Origin: Plantago major | Lineage: Eukaryota; Streptophyta; Magnoliopsida; Lamiales; Plantaginaceae | Assembly (NCBI GenBank): GCA_026545765.1 | Contig: CM048843.1 | Span: 7,174,001 to 7,238,000, forward strand | Direction: 5' to 3' | DNA: 64,000 nt | In this document: in pieces, positions 12,095-24,305 of the stretch | Layout: each line of letters begins with the position of its first letter | Numbering within the stretch: position 1 is the stretch's first letter | Made by a program: the position numbers and the translations under genes | The notes under the pieces: generated by a model | Told to the model about the DNA's origin: nothing | The model's input: only the letters and a program-made list of their open reading frames with translations | Databases searched by the model: none

Positions 12095-12408
12095 GATAAA
12101 GTAGTCCACGCTAGCCTATAACCCTCCACTCTATGCTCGTAAAAGGTAAGGTCCTAGACCACACGAGACCGTCAATTCCAAGTTGATAAATTAGTCCATG
12201 CTAGCCTATACCCCTCCACCCTATGCTCGTAAGAGAGCAAGTGACAAGAAATTTAAGGTAAGGTCGTAGACCTCACAAGATCGTCAATTCCAAGTTGATA
12301 AAAAAGTCCACGCTAGCCTATACCCCTCCACCCTATGCTCGTGAGAGAGCAAGTGGCAAGAAATTTAAGGTAAGGTACTAGACCACACGAGACCGTCAAT
12401 TCCAGATA
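12095..12408. repeat. Minisatellite, three units of 90-112 bp
   Basis: Units begin at 12095, 12185 and 12297, each starting GATAAA..AGTCCA.GCTAGCC. The first lacks about 22 bp (GAGAGCAAGTG.CAAGAAATT) that the second and third contain. The last two are close to identical. No coding role is seen. Confidence 0.8.
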
Positions 12409-12780
12409 AAACACGACAAAACAAAACCCAAGTAATAAAATCTCGTTGTCATCTTGGTCACCACCATCGTCTAGCAATAAAATGTTAATGTATCTTAATT
12501 AATTTAATCATTTGATTTTACAGATTTCGGAACTCTCTGTTGGTGAATCAAGATGATTTTGAATAAGAGTCGTTCAAAATGATTATAAATTCAGCCACAT
12601 TTGTGTATGTCATTTGTACTCCTATGTTTAGTTATGGCAAAATTATACAACGGAGCATACAATTATCACCAATGAAGCATTATCACATCTTGAATTGAAT
12701 TTTTTGATAATGGCCATGAAGCTATAGTAGAAGATTATACTTCACGTCGACATCTTGAATCGGGTTATGCCACATAATAG

Positions 12781-15055
12781 CACACGTGTTTTTTTTTAAG
12801 AATAAGGTAAAATTTTATTAAATACCAATAACCCGAATACCAGGAGTATTCGAAGCCTGGCCGTGGTCCAAATAAGTTTACAAATCAGAGATATAAACCA
12901 AAGAACAACCCCTGCAAAGCCTAGAAACTCCAACAAAAAACAAGTAGGACAACAAGCAGCTTTACAAGAAAAACAGAACAACTACAGCTAAAACTAATCA
13001 GGCAACTGAGCCCTCCCCGACTCAACACCAAGTCACGTACAACTTCAATACAACCTTTCCCCACGCACATACGGGACGGAACAGCTTGCCCAACAGCCTC
13101 GTCTACCATGTCTCATCCTCGAAAGGATCGAGCCAAGAGTTGGGAGTGGAAACAAGCCCAAACCAGTTGAATATTCCTCTAGAATAGAAAGGAAAGAAAC
13201 GAGGAATGATTCACCGATAAGGCCTCCCCAGCATGAACCATGAAGAAAAACCATACAGAAAACACATACCGAAACCTGATGCAAAGACGTCAAGAGACTC
13301 AACAAAACGACTATGAAGCAGTCTGCAGCAAATTCAGAACTCCCGACGGACACAACAACCAATCTGTTAAAGAATAAGAAGAAAAAATAGCCTTCTTCCC
13401 GCTAAGCCAAGACCAGACCGCACAAATTACACGATAGGACAAATCCTTGCTGTTGTTGACCACACCTTTAAAGAACATCTCATTGCGTGCCAACCAAATA
13501 TACCAAACCGTACCATGCCATAAAGCTTGCCACTTCGCACGAAGACCTGTCCCGACCTGTTGAGAAAAGTTCACTATTGAGACATGTGCCTCGTTTCCAC
13601 AAGATAAATCACTGCCGATCCACGAACTCAAATGAGACCAAACTTCCACCGCAAATTTGCATTCGAAGAACAGATGAGACTGACTCCACCCTATCCTCAT
13701 CACACATCTTACAAAAAATGCGTTGTTCCTGATGGATAACCTTTCGAGCCTGCAAGTTCTGAAGAGTCGGAATCCGATCACGTACAAGCTTCCAAACAAA
13801 AGTGTTCACCTTCAAAGGAGCCATCTTATTCCACACTAAACTTGACAAAATCGATGAATTCTCCTCCAATTCAGGAACCCGAAGCGCAACCAGTTTGCTG
13901 TACCCAAGCCGCACCGAATAAGACACATCTTTTGAGGCTAGCCACTCCCACGAATCTGCAACAGAAGACAAATTACCAGCCCTTGTCACAACAGCAAAAA
14001 GATCAGTCACACTCTCCACCTCCCTAGCGAACAGGTTCCTCCCCCACTCCCAACGCACCACAATCGACCCTCCCTCCATGACAAGCCTATCTCCAACTAC
14101 ACAATCACTAACACGCTCCAATCTAAACAACCTAGGAAACAACTCCTTCAACTTGACACCCCTATCCACCCACACATCTTCCCAAAACCTAGTAGACTGA
14201 CCATCCCCCACACGCCTCCTAACATCCTCCAAGAACCACCTCCTACGACCCACACACTTAACAATATCCCTCCACCAAGACGACCACCCTTTGCCCCACA
14301 CCCTACCACTCTCCGCCTTCTCCACACAACTCCGAAAATTCCCATACTTAGACCTAAGAACCTTAACCCATAATGCCTCGCCCCCCACCAGAAAACGCCA
14401 CACCCACTTTCCTAGCAAGGACACATTAAAATCCTCCAAATTCTTGACTCCTAGACCACCCATCTCCTTAGGCCTACAAACAATATCCCACTTAACCCAA
14501 GCCAACTTCCTAGACCCACCCAAAGTCCCACCCCAAAGAAAATGCCTTTGAATACTTTTAATTTGGTGTAAAATGGAAGAGGGTGCTTTAAAGAACGAGA
14601 GGAAGTATAAAGGTAAGGAGGTCAACACCGCATTTGTAAGGACTAGTCTTCCACCAAAAGAAAGATAAGAATTCTCCCACTTCATCAACCGATTCTTCAA
14701 GCGATCCAAGATCTTACCCCACACTCTTTTCTCACTTTGTTTGGCTCCAACAGGAAGGCCCAAGAAATCAAAAGGAACACTTCCAACACCACAATTAAGA
14801 ATATGGGCCCATTCAGTTAACACAACCGACTCCACCCCAACCCCCATCAAGCAACTCTTCTGAAAGTTAATCTTAAGTCCAGAAACCCACTCAAAACATC
14901 TCAACACACACTTAAGAGCCTCAATATTCTCGACCGTCGCCTCCCCAAGCAGAATGGAATCGTCAGCATACTGCAAATGAGACACCTCCACTCCTTCCAC
15001 ACCCACCCTCCACGGTTTAAACAAACCGGCCTCACACACCCGCCTCACACGTGTT
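12781..15055 (-). mobile_element. 5'-truncated L1-type LINE with target-site duplication
   Basis: A minus-strand non-LTR retrotransposon. The tail lies at 12788-12796 (T-run on the plus strand). The same ten bases, CACACGTGTT, occur at 12781-12790 and 15046-15055, which I read as the target-site duplication; its last bases may overlap the poly-A tract. The body keeps only the C-terminal part of the reverse transcriptase ORF, so the 5' two thirds or more were lost at insertion. It sits among the decayed gene fragments of 11.2-17.5 kb. Confidence 0.85.
13311..15045 (-). pseudogene. LINE ORF2 C-terminal remnant: reverse transcriptase and zf-RVT region
   Basis: The minus-strand frame ending at 13609 begins inside the catalytic domain. 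YADD (coding near 14969-14958) is the metal-binding core of the reverse transcriptase palm. It is followed by the LKINFQKS and FLGLPVG segments usual in plant L1 elements. Further on comes the zf-RVT module: WNKMAPLKVNTFVWKL, then paired cysteines. A frameshift near 13.68-13.74 kb moves the rest (SHLFFECKFAVEVW, WHGTVWYIWLARNEMFF) into the frame ending at 13311. The first ten codons of the longer open frame (15046-15075) lie outside the element, in flanking DNA. No endonuclease or ORF1 remains, so the copy cannot move by itself. Confidence 0.85.
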
Positions 15056-16250
15056 AACTGGTAATTATTTTGCATGGCTAGCTAGCTTGTGCACTTTAGA
15101 GTTGGTTGATTGATTTAATTTTCCAAAAATCCCTGTGGAGTGTTAGAAGTTAAGTGGTAGAGTTCATTAATGTGAACTCAAAAATTTTTCTTCCATGCTT
15201 GGATATCTGATAATGTTAATCTTAATGTATAAGAGTGCAACATTCACTCGAGCATGAGTGAAGAGTCCAAACATATAGCACATGTCTTGGACGCTTGTGA
15301 TAACCTTAAACGTGCTTCCCTTTTTCCTTCTTTTGTCCACTTCTGGTCTCATTATAGAAAATTGCATGCGTGTTTTCTTCTGTTTTCTGTAATTTTAGTG
15401 TTGACTGTGGTAACATAGGAGCTTTGATGGACCTTCTCAAGCAAATGCATTGGGTTTGAATGCTTTAGGTTCTCCTCTTATTGAGCAGTCACCGCTTTCC
15501 TGTTTTAAGCACCTAGGCATTACTTAAAGTAGTTTTAATATAATTTGGCTTGATATAACATGTAAACCACATGCTTTGAACTATTTGACTGGACTTGAAA
15601 TTTGGTAGCAACTAAAACAAGTTAGCATAGAACTTTATATGTTTACTTTCTTTCTGAGTTAGGATGTGCACTGCATCATTTGTTCTTCAAAACCATTTAG
15701 TTACATTGTATGCCTCATAGAGGGGCAATTGTTGATTAACTACTGGGCTACCATAAACTATCAAATTAGAATATAATCTAGATGTGTGCAAACAAGCAGT
15801 GTTTAAACCAGCGAAATCCGGAATCCTGTCCCGCCTAATCATATACGACTGTACAAATGGAACTTCATTTTAGCTTTGCTTTATGTATATGGTGTATTCA
15901 AAGTTGTCATGATTTTATGTTTGTAATGGTCGTGTTAAGTCAATAATTATTCTGTCTTTGTGATAAGTGGACTAGTATTATCACATAATAGACTGGATAT
16001 GGAAAAAGTTGGTCTATTTTTTGCATCTGTTGGTGTATTTTTCATACTCAAAACCAGGTTATGTACTCTTGTCTGCCACCATTAATAGGTTGCATGAACT
16101 AAAGTCTGTTGCTTTTAGCACAACAAATTTGCCCATGAACATATGTATTTGTTGAAACCCGTCAATATGTTATATGATAGGTTTATGCAACATACCTTGT
16201 AATTAAATATAAGTTTTTTTTTTCCCAAAAATTTCAAAAGTCATCCCAAT
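15056..16250. other. Non-coding AT-rich DNA beside the LINE
   Basis: No convincing exon, repeat or RNA gene was seen. It would be intronic if the fragments at 11.2 and 16.3 kb belong to one gene. Confidence 0.4.
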
Positions 16251-16284
16251 ATGTATATCGCAGGTTTTGGTCTTTAACTAGTAG

Positions 16285-16633
16285 GAGTCCGCTTTGTCGT
16301 GAGGCATTGATACATGTCCGATTTACCCTCTTGAGAGGGTTCGCTTCCCAGGTGTCTTATGGTTAGTTCATGAAACGGTTGGAGATGCCATGCATCAGCC
16401 TTTTATGAGGGCAAGTCCTATGGTGCTAGGGCTAGTGTTAATTGTAGAAGTAAGCAATTCATTTCTCATTCTGTTTTAGTTATATGTTTGCTTGCAATGA
16501 ACTGAAATGTACTTTATATATATATAATGTCGCAGATCCAATCTCCGAAAGATTTACGTGATACAATACTTGAGATATTAGCGAGATGAATTTTCTACAA
16601 ACTGGAGATGATTCTGACGGGATTGTTAAGGTA
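16285..16633 (+). pseudogene. Coding-like fragments of an unrecognised decayed gene (part 2)
   Basis: About 16317-16450 reads open in one frame, including FPGVLWLVHETVGDAMHQPF, and does not look random. After a CGCAG acceptor at 16536, IQSPKDLRDTILEILAR is followed by a stop, and another frame continues to a GTATG donor at 16631. The mixture of good local reading and frame breaks suggests an eroded gene. I do not recognise the product. Confidence 0.35.
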
Positions 16634-16759
16634 TGAAGTTAATGTATTTATTTACGCCTTTTTATATTTACAGATCATTTGCTTGATTTTTTTTTTAATT
16701 TTATTTTTGCCTGGATTAGCTAGTTTTCCTTAAAATAGTATTTGTTTGGTAGTATTTTA

Positions 16760-17016
16760 CTCCCTCCGTCCCACAAGAAATGTCCACTTTCTATTTTTGT
16801 CAGTCAACATTTTTCAACTTTGACTCGGATTTAATCCTAAACCGTAAATGTAAATTACTCAATTAAATTATATAATGAAACTTTAGGACCTAAAGTTTCA
16901 TTATATAATTTGGTTGAGCAATATACATTTACGGTTTAGGATTAAATCCGAGTCAAAGTAGAAAAATGTTGGCTGCCAAAAGTCAAAATAGGACATTTGT
17001 TGTGGGACGGATGGAG
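16760..17016. mobile_element. Stowaway-like MITE forming a near-perfect full-length hairpin
   Basis: Bounded by TA (16758-16759, 17017-17018), with ends CTCCCTCCGTCCCACAAGAA and its inverse. The two arms of about 125 bp are inverted copies of each other, meeting at GAAACTTTAGGACCTAAAG near 16886, with only a few mismatches. It has no coding content. Confidence 0.85.
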
Positions 17017-17228
17017 TAGCTAATATGTTTGTACCCGCCTGGTTTTAGCAACCGGGTCTTATAGATGTGTCGTGGACATAGATTCTGTGAAATCACTAGC
17101 CCAGGTTTTTTGTTTAATCTACCAAAGAAGTAGTATTTCATATATTAGCTACGAATATATAAATATAGCACGACTTGTTAAATTCTATTTCATTTAAAAC
17201 CTACCCAACATTGTCCCTTGTTTTGTAG

Positions 17229-17549
17229 TGTATTATAAAAGCGGAACATGCATATGGTTTGCACAAACTGCTCGACTTTGTTACAAAGGGTCAAGCAGTA
17301 TATCACTCTGTCTTTGCAAACTGGGAAAGAGTCCCTAGAGATCCCTTGGACGGCCAACTCCCTACCTCACGTGCGTTTAATCTCGTGGAGACTACTAGGT
17401 TTCGGAAGGTAAGTGATGTGCTATGTGAGAACTATCCTTAATTTGTAGTAGGTTTTTTGCTCTTGCTCTAACTCCATTGACTTTAATCTATATATCCAGG
17501 GCATGACCTAGTATGTTGACCTGCTGACTGTCGGCGGAGTGGAACATTT
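17229..17549 (+). pseudogene. Exons of an unrecognised gene, cut by the copia insertion (part 3)
   Basis: A clean exon follows TTTTGTAG at 17228 and ends at a GTAAGT donor near 17409, reading AEHAYGLHKLLDFVTKGQAV and later NWERVPRDPLDGQLPTSRAF. A last piece begins after CCTAG near 17511 and reads toward VGGVEHF at 17545-17549. There the copia element starts. Across the element the same frame resumes at 24306 as FVTEIVGDVFG and then a stop at 24343-24345, so the transposon sits inside the final exon. The family is not recognised. The product is certainly broken unless it is spliced in another way. Confidence 0.5.
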
Positions 17550-18564
17550 TGTTGTGAGTGGCGGTAGTGTATGAGGACAGAAACGGAGTAGGTAAGGAAT
17601 AGGATTAGACTGCTGAGCAAAGGATGGGCCTTATTCCTTAAGACTGTATTTGCCCCGCTCTGGTGTTGACGGTTTTCTTGACAAATAGTCTCCCAAGATA
17701 GAACAGCAGTATGTGAATCAGAGTTCTAGCACTCGAACTTTGACTCTACGAACTAATACAATGAAGGTTTTTCTGGCTTTAGAGAGAGTAGTTTAAGAGA
17801 AGGAAGAAGAATGGATTGTTGTGTACTGAAATCGATTCTAGGGGGGGCTATTTATAATATTGAAGAGTTGCAGTCTGAATAGATGTATCCTTTCGCAGAA
17901 AGGTCCCTGCAGAAACAAAAATTAAAACAGACACTTCTGTTGGAATTTTTCGTTTCAGTTACATCCTTTGGCGAATGGTCAGACCAGTTCGCTCAAATTC
18001 AAACTGAACGGACACAACCGTTCGCTCAGACCAAACGGACTCGACAAATGGGCTGGTTTCAGACTTAACCGATTATCTTATTGGGCTTAACCAAACACAA
18101 TATGTTTCTGGCCCAAAAAGATAATAATCAACTCAAGATGGTCGCGGCCCCTCGAACCCATGAGCCCACGTCCCGGGCCCGGGCCCGGCTCCTGGCGGAG
18201 CCAGGTGGGTGCGAGTGTAGGAGCATCTAGCTCCTCCCCCTTCCAAAATCATGGGTGCCCTAAGGGCCCAATCCCATAACACAATCCTTTGACTAATAAC
18301 TAGCTACTTCTTCCTCAATTTTAGCCATGTGGGACTCTTCCCATTCTAACTCTTGGCATTCCATATTCAATGCATCAACCAACACACTTTGAGCTTCAAT
18401 AACTCTTTCACCTTTCAATGAATTTTAGTAATTCTTTCCCAAGTGTCATCTACTACTATAGTAGATTATACACGTTTAATGAAAACTTCATTTCAAACAT
18501 GTGGGGCCCCTTTGGTTGAGGTACAAAGTCATGGACTAGCCTCATTAGTGCAAAAATTCTAACA
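17550..18564 (-). repeat. 3' LTR of the copia element (full length, 1015 bp)
   Basis: Begins (plus strand) TGTTGTGAGTGGCGG and ends TTCTAACA. The part from about 17660 to 18564 matches the other LTR at 23416-24305 with scattered differences, including extra GGGCCC copies near 18170. The first 110 bases have no match in the other LTR. The boundary is set by the CATTT target duplication. Confidence 0.8.
17848..17856 (-). promoter_or_regulatory. TATA box in the copia 3' LTR
   Basis: TATAAATAG on the minus strand, conserved in the other LTR at 23603-23611, oriented with gag-pol transcription. Confidence 0.55.
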
Positions 18565-18575
18565 ATCCCCACATG

Positions 18576-19181
18576 AAAGAGAATTGATGCTCACAGCACA
18601 ACGTGGTGCTCCAGCCTAGAATTTCCTGCGGAAAATCATATTCTATTGGGATCGATTGTCAGTGACATTGAATCGTCCCTGGTAGAATACCATCGGATTT
18701 ACTTGCCACCCGGTGGACGTGATGCCTTGAACTAGTCGGCGTTTTGTGTAAACCAAGACAATGATATCAACACAATAATTTTCCTTATTGCCTCGTTCCT
18801 TTTCTCAGTCCGTTAAAGGCCTTGCACTGCTCGGATTCATAGGTGTTCTCGTTTGAAGCGGCCTCCCATACTTCACACCCAAATAGGTGATCTCGTTCTA
18901 AGAGCATTCCTGCCAATGCTCTACTCGTAAGCTAAAGAGATTAAGAATCTTCTTCAGAGATCATTAAGAGTTTAGTGACTCATCCTCCGCCCGGTCTGCA
19001 AGAGCACTTAAAATGTCTTTAACGGGAATGGCGCAAGTGGAGTTAGTAACTCCTAAGTGCTCTTACCTCGAAGTACAAAACTTCACGAGGCGCTTACTGG
19101 TCATTTACAGTTTAGTTGTCCCATTGAATCAAATTCTTGGGATCTCCAGTCAGTATGATTGGGTTGCCACCGTAAATTTCC
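18576..19181 (-). other. 3' untranslated region of the copia element
   Basis: About 600 bp between the RNase H stop and the purine tract. No ORF or known motif was seen. Confidence 0.5.
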
Positions 19182-22100
19182 TTATTTTGTGGGTCTTAAG
19201 CCCATTCCCCTAGACAAGCAGTGTACTTGATCCCTCGGTAGTGCTTTGGTTAGCGGATCCACAATGTTATCCTTTGATTTCACGTAATCAATAGTGATAA
19301 CCCCCGTAGAGACCAACTGCCTAATGGTTTTATGTCTTCGACGTATGTGTCTAGACTTACCATTATACATATTGTTTGCTGCCCTTCCTAATGCTGACAT
19401 ACTTTCACAGTGAATTGTCACAGAAGGCACAGGCTTATCCCAACAAGGGATATCCTCTAAAAATTCTCGAAGCCATTCTGCTTCTTCTCTAGCTTTGTCT
19501 AAAGCTATAAATTTCGATTCCATTGTGGATCGGACGATGCACGTTTGTTTAGAGGACTTCCATGAAACAACACCGCCACCAATGGTAAATATGTAACCAC
19601 TAGTGGACTTGGTGTTTGTACTATCAGATATCCAGTTTGCATCACTGTATCCTTCTAATACTGCCGGATATCTTCCATAGTGTAATCCATAATCTATTGT
19701 GGTCTTCAAGTATCCCAATAGATGAAGTAGAGCTTTCCAGTGAGCATTTCCCGGATTACGCGTAAACCTAGCCAACTTGTTGACTGCATGAGCAATATCG
19801 GGACGAGTGCAGTTCATCACGTACATCAAACTGCCAATTATCTGAGCATATTGCGTTTGGTTTACAGGATCACCTAAGTGTTTGTCCAAACACAAAGATT
19901 CGTACATTGGTGTCCTTGCACATTGACGGTCAAAGAGCTCATATCTCTTTAACATCTCTTCAATGTAATGAGATTGTGAAAGCACCAAACCCTCTGGTGT
20001 TTTAGAGATTTTTATCCCTAAGATTAAATCTGCTACACCCAAGTCTTTCATATCGAAAAGTTGTTTCAACATTTGCTTTGTTTTCAGGATCAAATCCAGG
20101 CTACTTCCAGTAATGAGCATGTCGTCTACATATAAGCATATCATGACAAAGGATTCAACGTTCCCTTTCACATAGACACACTTATCACACTCATTTATAG
20201 AAAATCCCTTTGATCGCAACGTGTTGTCAAACTTTTCGTGCCATTGTTTAGGAGCTTGCTTGAGTCCGTACAATGACTTGACAAGACGACAGACCTTCCT
20301 CTCTTGCCCTGGAACCACATACCCTTCATGTTGTTCCATATAAATTTCCTCGTCCAAATCTCCATTTAGGAAAGCAGTTTTAACATCCATTTGGTGTATC
20401 TCAAAACCACGCAGTGCAGCTATGGCTATGAATACTCTAATGGAAGTTATTCTAGACACAGGCGAGTATGTCAAAGTAGTCAAGTCCCTCCTTTTGTCTA
20501 TAGCCTTTGACTACTAGACGAGCCTTGTATTTATCAATGGTTCCATCTGCTTTATACTTGCGTTTGAGTATCCACTTGCAACCCAATGGCTTATTTCCCG
20601 GAGGAAGGTCAACTACTTCCCAAGTATGATTTTGCAGGATGGAGTCCATTTCACTTTCAATGGCCTCTTTCCAAAAGGGAGCTTCAGGAGTAGACATCGC
20701 CTCTTGGATAGTCCTAGGCTCATTTTCCACAAGGTATGTGAGAAATTCAGGACCAAAGTCTTTCTGAGTCCTAGCCTGCTTACTCCTCCTTGGTTCGACA
20801 TCAGGAACCTCCACGTTCTCTTGATGTGCGACTTCGACTTCTGCGAAATTCTCTGGTGGTAAATCTTCTATCTCTGTAGCATTCTCTAAAGGAGGTGATC
20901 TTATAGGTTTTGCAACATTTTCTGAAGGTACACCTTCGAATTCTGCATTAGGGCCTCTTGGGTCAGGGACCCCCAAAGGGTCCCCTACAGGACCACCACA
21001 GGATCCCCCACAGGGCCCCCCAAAGGGACCACCACAGGGACCACCGCAATTGACCCTATTGCCGTATCATAGTCTCGTTTACGAGAGACTATCTCTTTCT
21101 TTTCCTTTCTAGGAAAAACTTCTTCAAAGAATTCTGCATTCCTTGATTCAATGACAGAGCCCTCATGGATGTCCGGTATCAGCGACTTATGCACTAGGAA
21201 GCGATAAGCGCTACTGTTGTTTGCATATCCTATAAATATGCAATCTACAATCTTTGGTCCAATCTTTACTTGCTTTGGTTTGGGTATTACCACCTTAGCC
21301 AAGCAGCCCCACACTTTCAAGTGTTTGTAAGAGGGCTTGTTACCTTTCCACAGTTCATATGGAGTAATATCACTATTTTTCCGGGGTATTCTGTTAAGAA
21401 TGGTAGTGGCCGTGAGAATAGCCTCCCCCCACAAATTATGGGGTAATCCAGAATCTAGTAATAGTGCATTCATCATCTCCTTTAGAGTACGATTTTTGCG
21501 TTCAGCAACACCATTAGATTGAGGAGAATATGGAGCAGTGGTTTGATGAATAATGCCAAACTGTGAGCAATATTCTTCAAGTGGTCCTGCATATTCTCCA
21601 CCTCTATCACTTCGAATTACTTTAATTCGAGTACTAAGTTGATTCTCAACTTCAGTTTTGTAATGTTTAAATGCTTCTAAGGTTTCGTCCTTACTCCTTA
21701 GCAAATAAACATAACAATACCTAGTGCAGTCATCGATAAAAGTAACAAAGTACTTTTTCCCTCCTCTAGTTTGCACAAATTTTAAGTCACACAAATCACT
21801 ATGAATTAATTCTAGAGGAGACGTGGTTCTGTTTACTGAATGAAATGGTGCTCTTGTTAGTTTTGCTTCCACACAAACCTCGCATTTACTTTGAGGGTTG
21901 ATTTCAAAGGACGGCAAATGATTCGTTTTAATTAACTTTCGAATCGCATTGTAGTTTGTATGTCCTAATCTATGGTGCCATAAATTAGAAGACTCAGTCA
22001 AGTAAGTAGAATCATTGTTTTCATTGCTTGCAAATGAGCGTACAACAGACATTACAAACATTTTGAAGAGCCCATCACACATGTAGCCCTTTCCTACAAA

Positions 22101-23405
22101 CTGACCATTCTTCATCATTACAAACTGACTGGACTCGAAAGTCAACTTAAAACCTGCCCTAAAAAGCAGAGGTCCGGACACCAAATTCTTGCGAATATCC
22201 GGAACGTGCATCACTTCGTTCAGTATGAGCTCCTTCCCAAAAGTCATCTTCAGAACTACCTTACCAACTCCCTTCACCTCGGATGTAGCGTCGTTCCCCA
22301 TGAACAGCTTCTTATCCTTCACCGGAGAGTAAGTGGAGAAAGCACCCCTGTCAGAACAAATGTGCCGAGTCGCACCCGTATCAATCCACCACTGTTTCGG
22401 ATTCTCAACCAGGTTTGCCTCCAAGACCACAGCAGCAAAGGAATTAACCAAATCCTCCACTATAGGGTCATCTTTTGTTTCTGCAACATTGGCCTTCTCC
22501 TTCTTGAGTTGGTAACAGTCCGCCTTCATATGCCCTGGCTTTCCGCAATTGAAGCAGTTTCCCTTGATCCTCCTGGAAGGTCCTGGTTTCCCGGAATTCC
22601 CTTGAGACTTCACGTCCCCATCACGCGTCTTGCGTTTCTTGCTGGAGTTCCCCTTTGACTTTCCCTTGGAATTGACAAGGTGAGCCTTTGCTTCAACTTC
22701 CTGCTTCCCTTTGCCTAGAGCCCTGCGGTTATCTTCCTGAATCTGAAGCTTGATGATCAACTCCTCAAGCCCCATTTCCTTGGTCTTCAATTTGAGATAA
22801 CTCATGAACACGTTCCATGATGGCGGCAGTTTCTCAATCAGTGAAGCGACCACGAATGACTCATTAGGCTTCATGCCCTCCTGTTCCAAATCATGGAGAA
22901 TCATTTGATACTCCAGAACCTGACTCATCACAGACTTCGAGTCATTCATTCTGAAGTTCAAAAATTTCCCCACAATGAACTTCTTCGCACCGACATCCCG
23001 TACTGCATTCCTGTCTAGTTGCTCCCACAACTCCTTTGTGGTATTGGCAGAGCTGAAAGCAGTGTAGAGAACATCTGAAAGACAGTTCAGAATGTAGTTC
23101 TTACACATGAAATCTGCATGGATCCAAGCATCATAGGATAGTTGTTTCCGCTTGTTGTCTTCTCCAGCGGCCTTCTTCTCCTCTGTAGACATGGCGGCCT
23201 GATCAATCTCCTGTAGAGTGGGTGGAGCAGGAGATTCAACAGTAAGGTAACTTTCGAACCCAATGGTTGTTAAGTAGAACCTCATCTTTTGTTTCCACTG
23301 CTTGAAGTTCGTCCCCAGGAACTTCTTTGGTTTCTACCCGTGGTTGGTAGGAGCAACATTGATTCGGGGAACAGGAACGTCAGCAGCAACTCCGTTGGCA
23401 GACAT
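19182..23405 (-). pseudogene. Copia gag-pol polyprotein, inactivated
   Basis: Starts at the ATG of 23405 (MSANGVAADVP). An in-frame TAG at 23334-23336 follows 23 codons, after which the frame is open to 20985. Domains in order: gag; zinc knuckle CFNCGKPGHMKADC; protease WWIDTGATRHIC; GAG-pre-integrase LWHHRLGH; integrase with FIDDCTRY, RSDRGGEY and NGVAERKNRT; then a glycine/proline repeat where the frame shifts (about 20980). The frame ending at 20452 starts the reverse transcriptase. A second shift near 20480 leads to the frame ending at 19182, with [18 protein letters not shown] (active-site YVDD) and RNase H ending [10 protein letters not shown]. In RNase H the acidic residues usual at STMESE and IHCDS are K and E here (STMESK, IHCES). 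The order PR-INT-RT-RH is copia. Confidence 0.9.
20960..21055 (-). repeat. Glycine/proline/valine-coding minisatellite between integrase and reverse transcriptase
   Basis: Tandem CCACCACAGGG / CCCCCAAAGGG-type units of about 9-24 bp, coding on the minus strand for GGPVGDPV-like repeats. The main gag-pol frame ends in it at 20985, so unit slippage probably caused the frameshift. Confidence 0.65.
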
Positions 23406-23419
23406 CTTCGATACACTGG

Positions 23420-24305
23420 TGCTGACGGTTTACTTGACAAATAGTCTCCCAAGATAGAACAACAGTATGTGAATCAGAGTTATAGCACTCGAACTTTGAC
23501 TCTACGAACTAATACAATAAAGGTTTATTTGGCTTTAGAGATAGTAGTTTAAGAGAAGGAAGAAGAATGGATTGTTGTGTACTGAAATCGATTCTGGGGG
23601 GGCTATTTATAATATTGAAGAGTTGCAGTCTGAATAGATGTATCCTTTCGCAGAAAGGTCCCTGCAGAAACAAAAATTCAAACAGACACTTTTGTTGGAA
23701 TTTTTCGTTTCAGTTACATCCTTTGGCGAATGGTCAGACCAGTTCGCTCAAATTCAAACCGAACGGACACAACCGTTCGCTCAGACCAACCGGACTCGAC
23801 TGATGGGTTGGTTTCAGACTTAACCGATTATCTTATTGGGCTTAACCAAACACAATATGTTTCTGGCCCAAAAAGATAATAATCAACTCAAGACCGCGAC
23901 CCTCGGACCCTCGAACCCATGCTCATGTCTGCCTTCTGGCGGAGCCGGTGGAGTCGAGTGTAGAGCATCTAGCTCCGCCCCTTCCAAAATCATGGGTTCC
24001 CTAAGGGCCCAATCCCATAACACAATCCTTTGACTAGTAACTAGCTCATTCTTCCTCAATTTTAGCCATGTGGGACTCTTCCCATTCTAACTCTTGGCAT
24101 TCCATATTCAATGCATCAACCAACACACTTTGAGTTCCAATAACTCTTTCACCTTTCAATGAATTTTAGTAATTCTTTCTCAAGTGTGATCTACTACCAT
24201 AGTAGATTATACACGTTTAATGAAAACTTCATTTCAAACGTGTGGGGCCCCTTTGGTTGAGGTACAAAGTCATGGACTAGTCTCATTAGTGCTAAAATTC
24301 TAACA
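23420..24305 (-). repeat. 5' LTR of the copia element (truncated at its inner end)
   Basis: Matches 17664-18564 (homology extends about four bases further in). It lacks the last ~110 bases present in the other LTR; the gag leader follows at once (CCAGTGTATCGAAGATG on the minus strand). No TGGTATCAGAGC-type primer site is present. Confidence 0.8.
23603..23611 (-). promoter_or_regulatory. TATA box in the copia 5' LTR
   Basis: TATAAATAG on the minus strand, same position as in the 3' LTR. This one would drive gag-pol. Confidence 0.55.

Noticed and set aside
17664-18564. Copia 3' LTR taken to begin at TGTTGACGG (17664)
   Set aside because: The flanking bases (TCTGG versus CATTT) do not match. 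Starting at 17550 gives a perfect CATTT duplication and restores the host reading frame.
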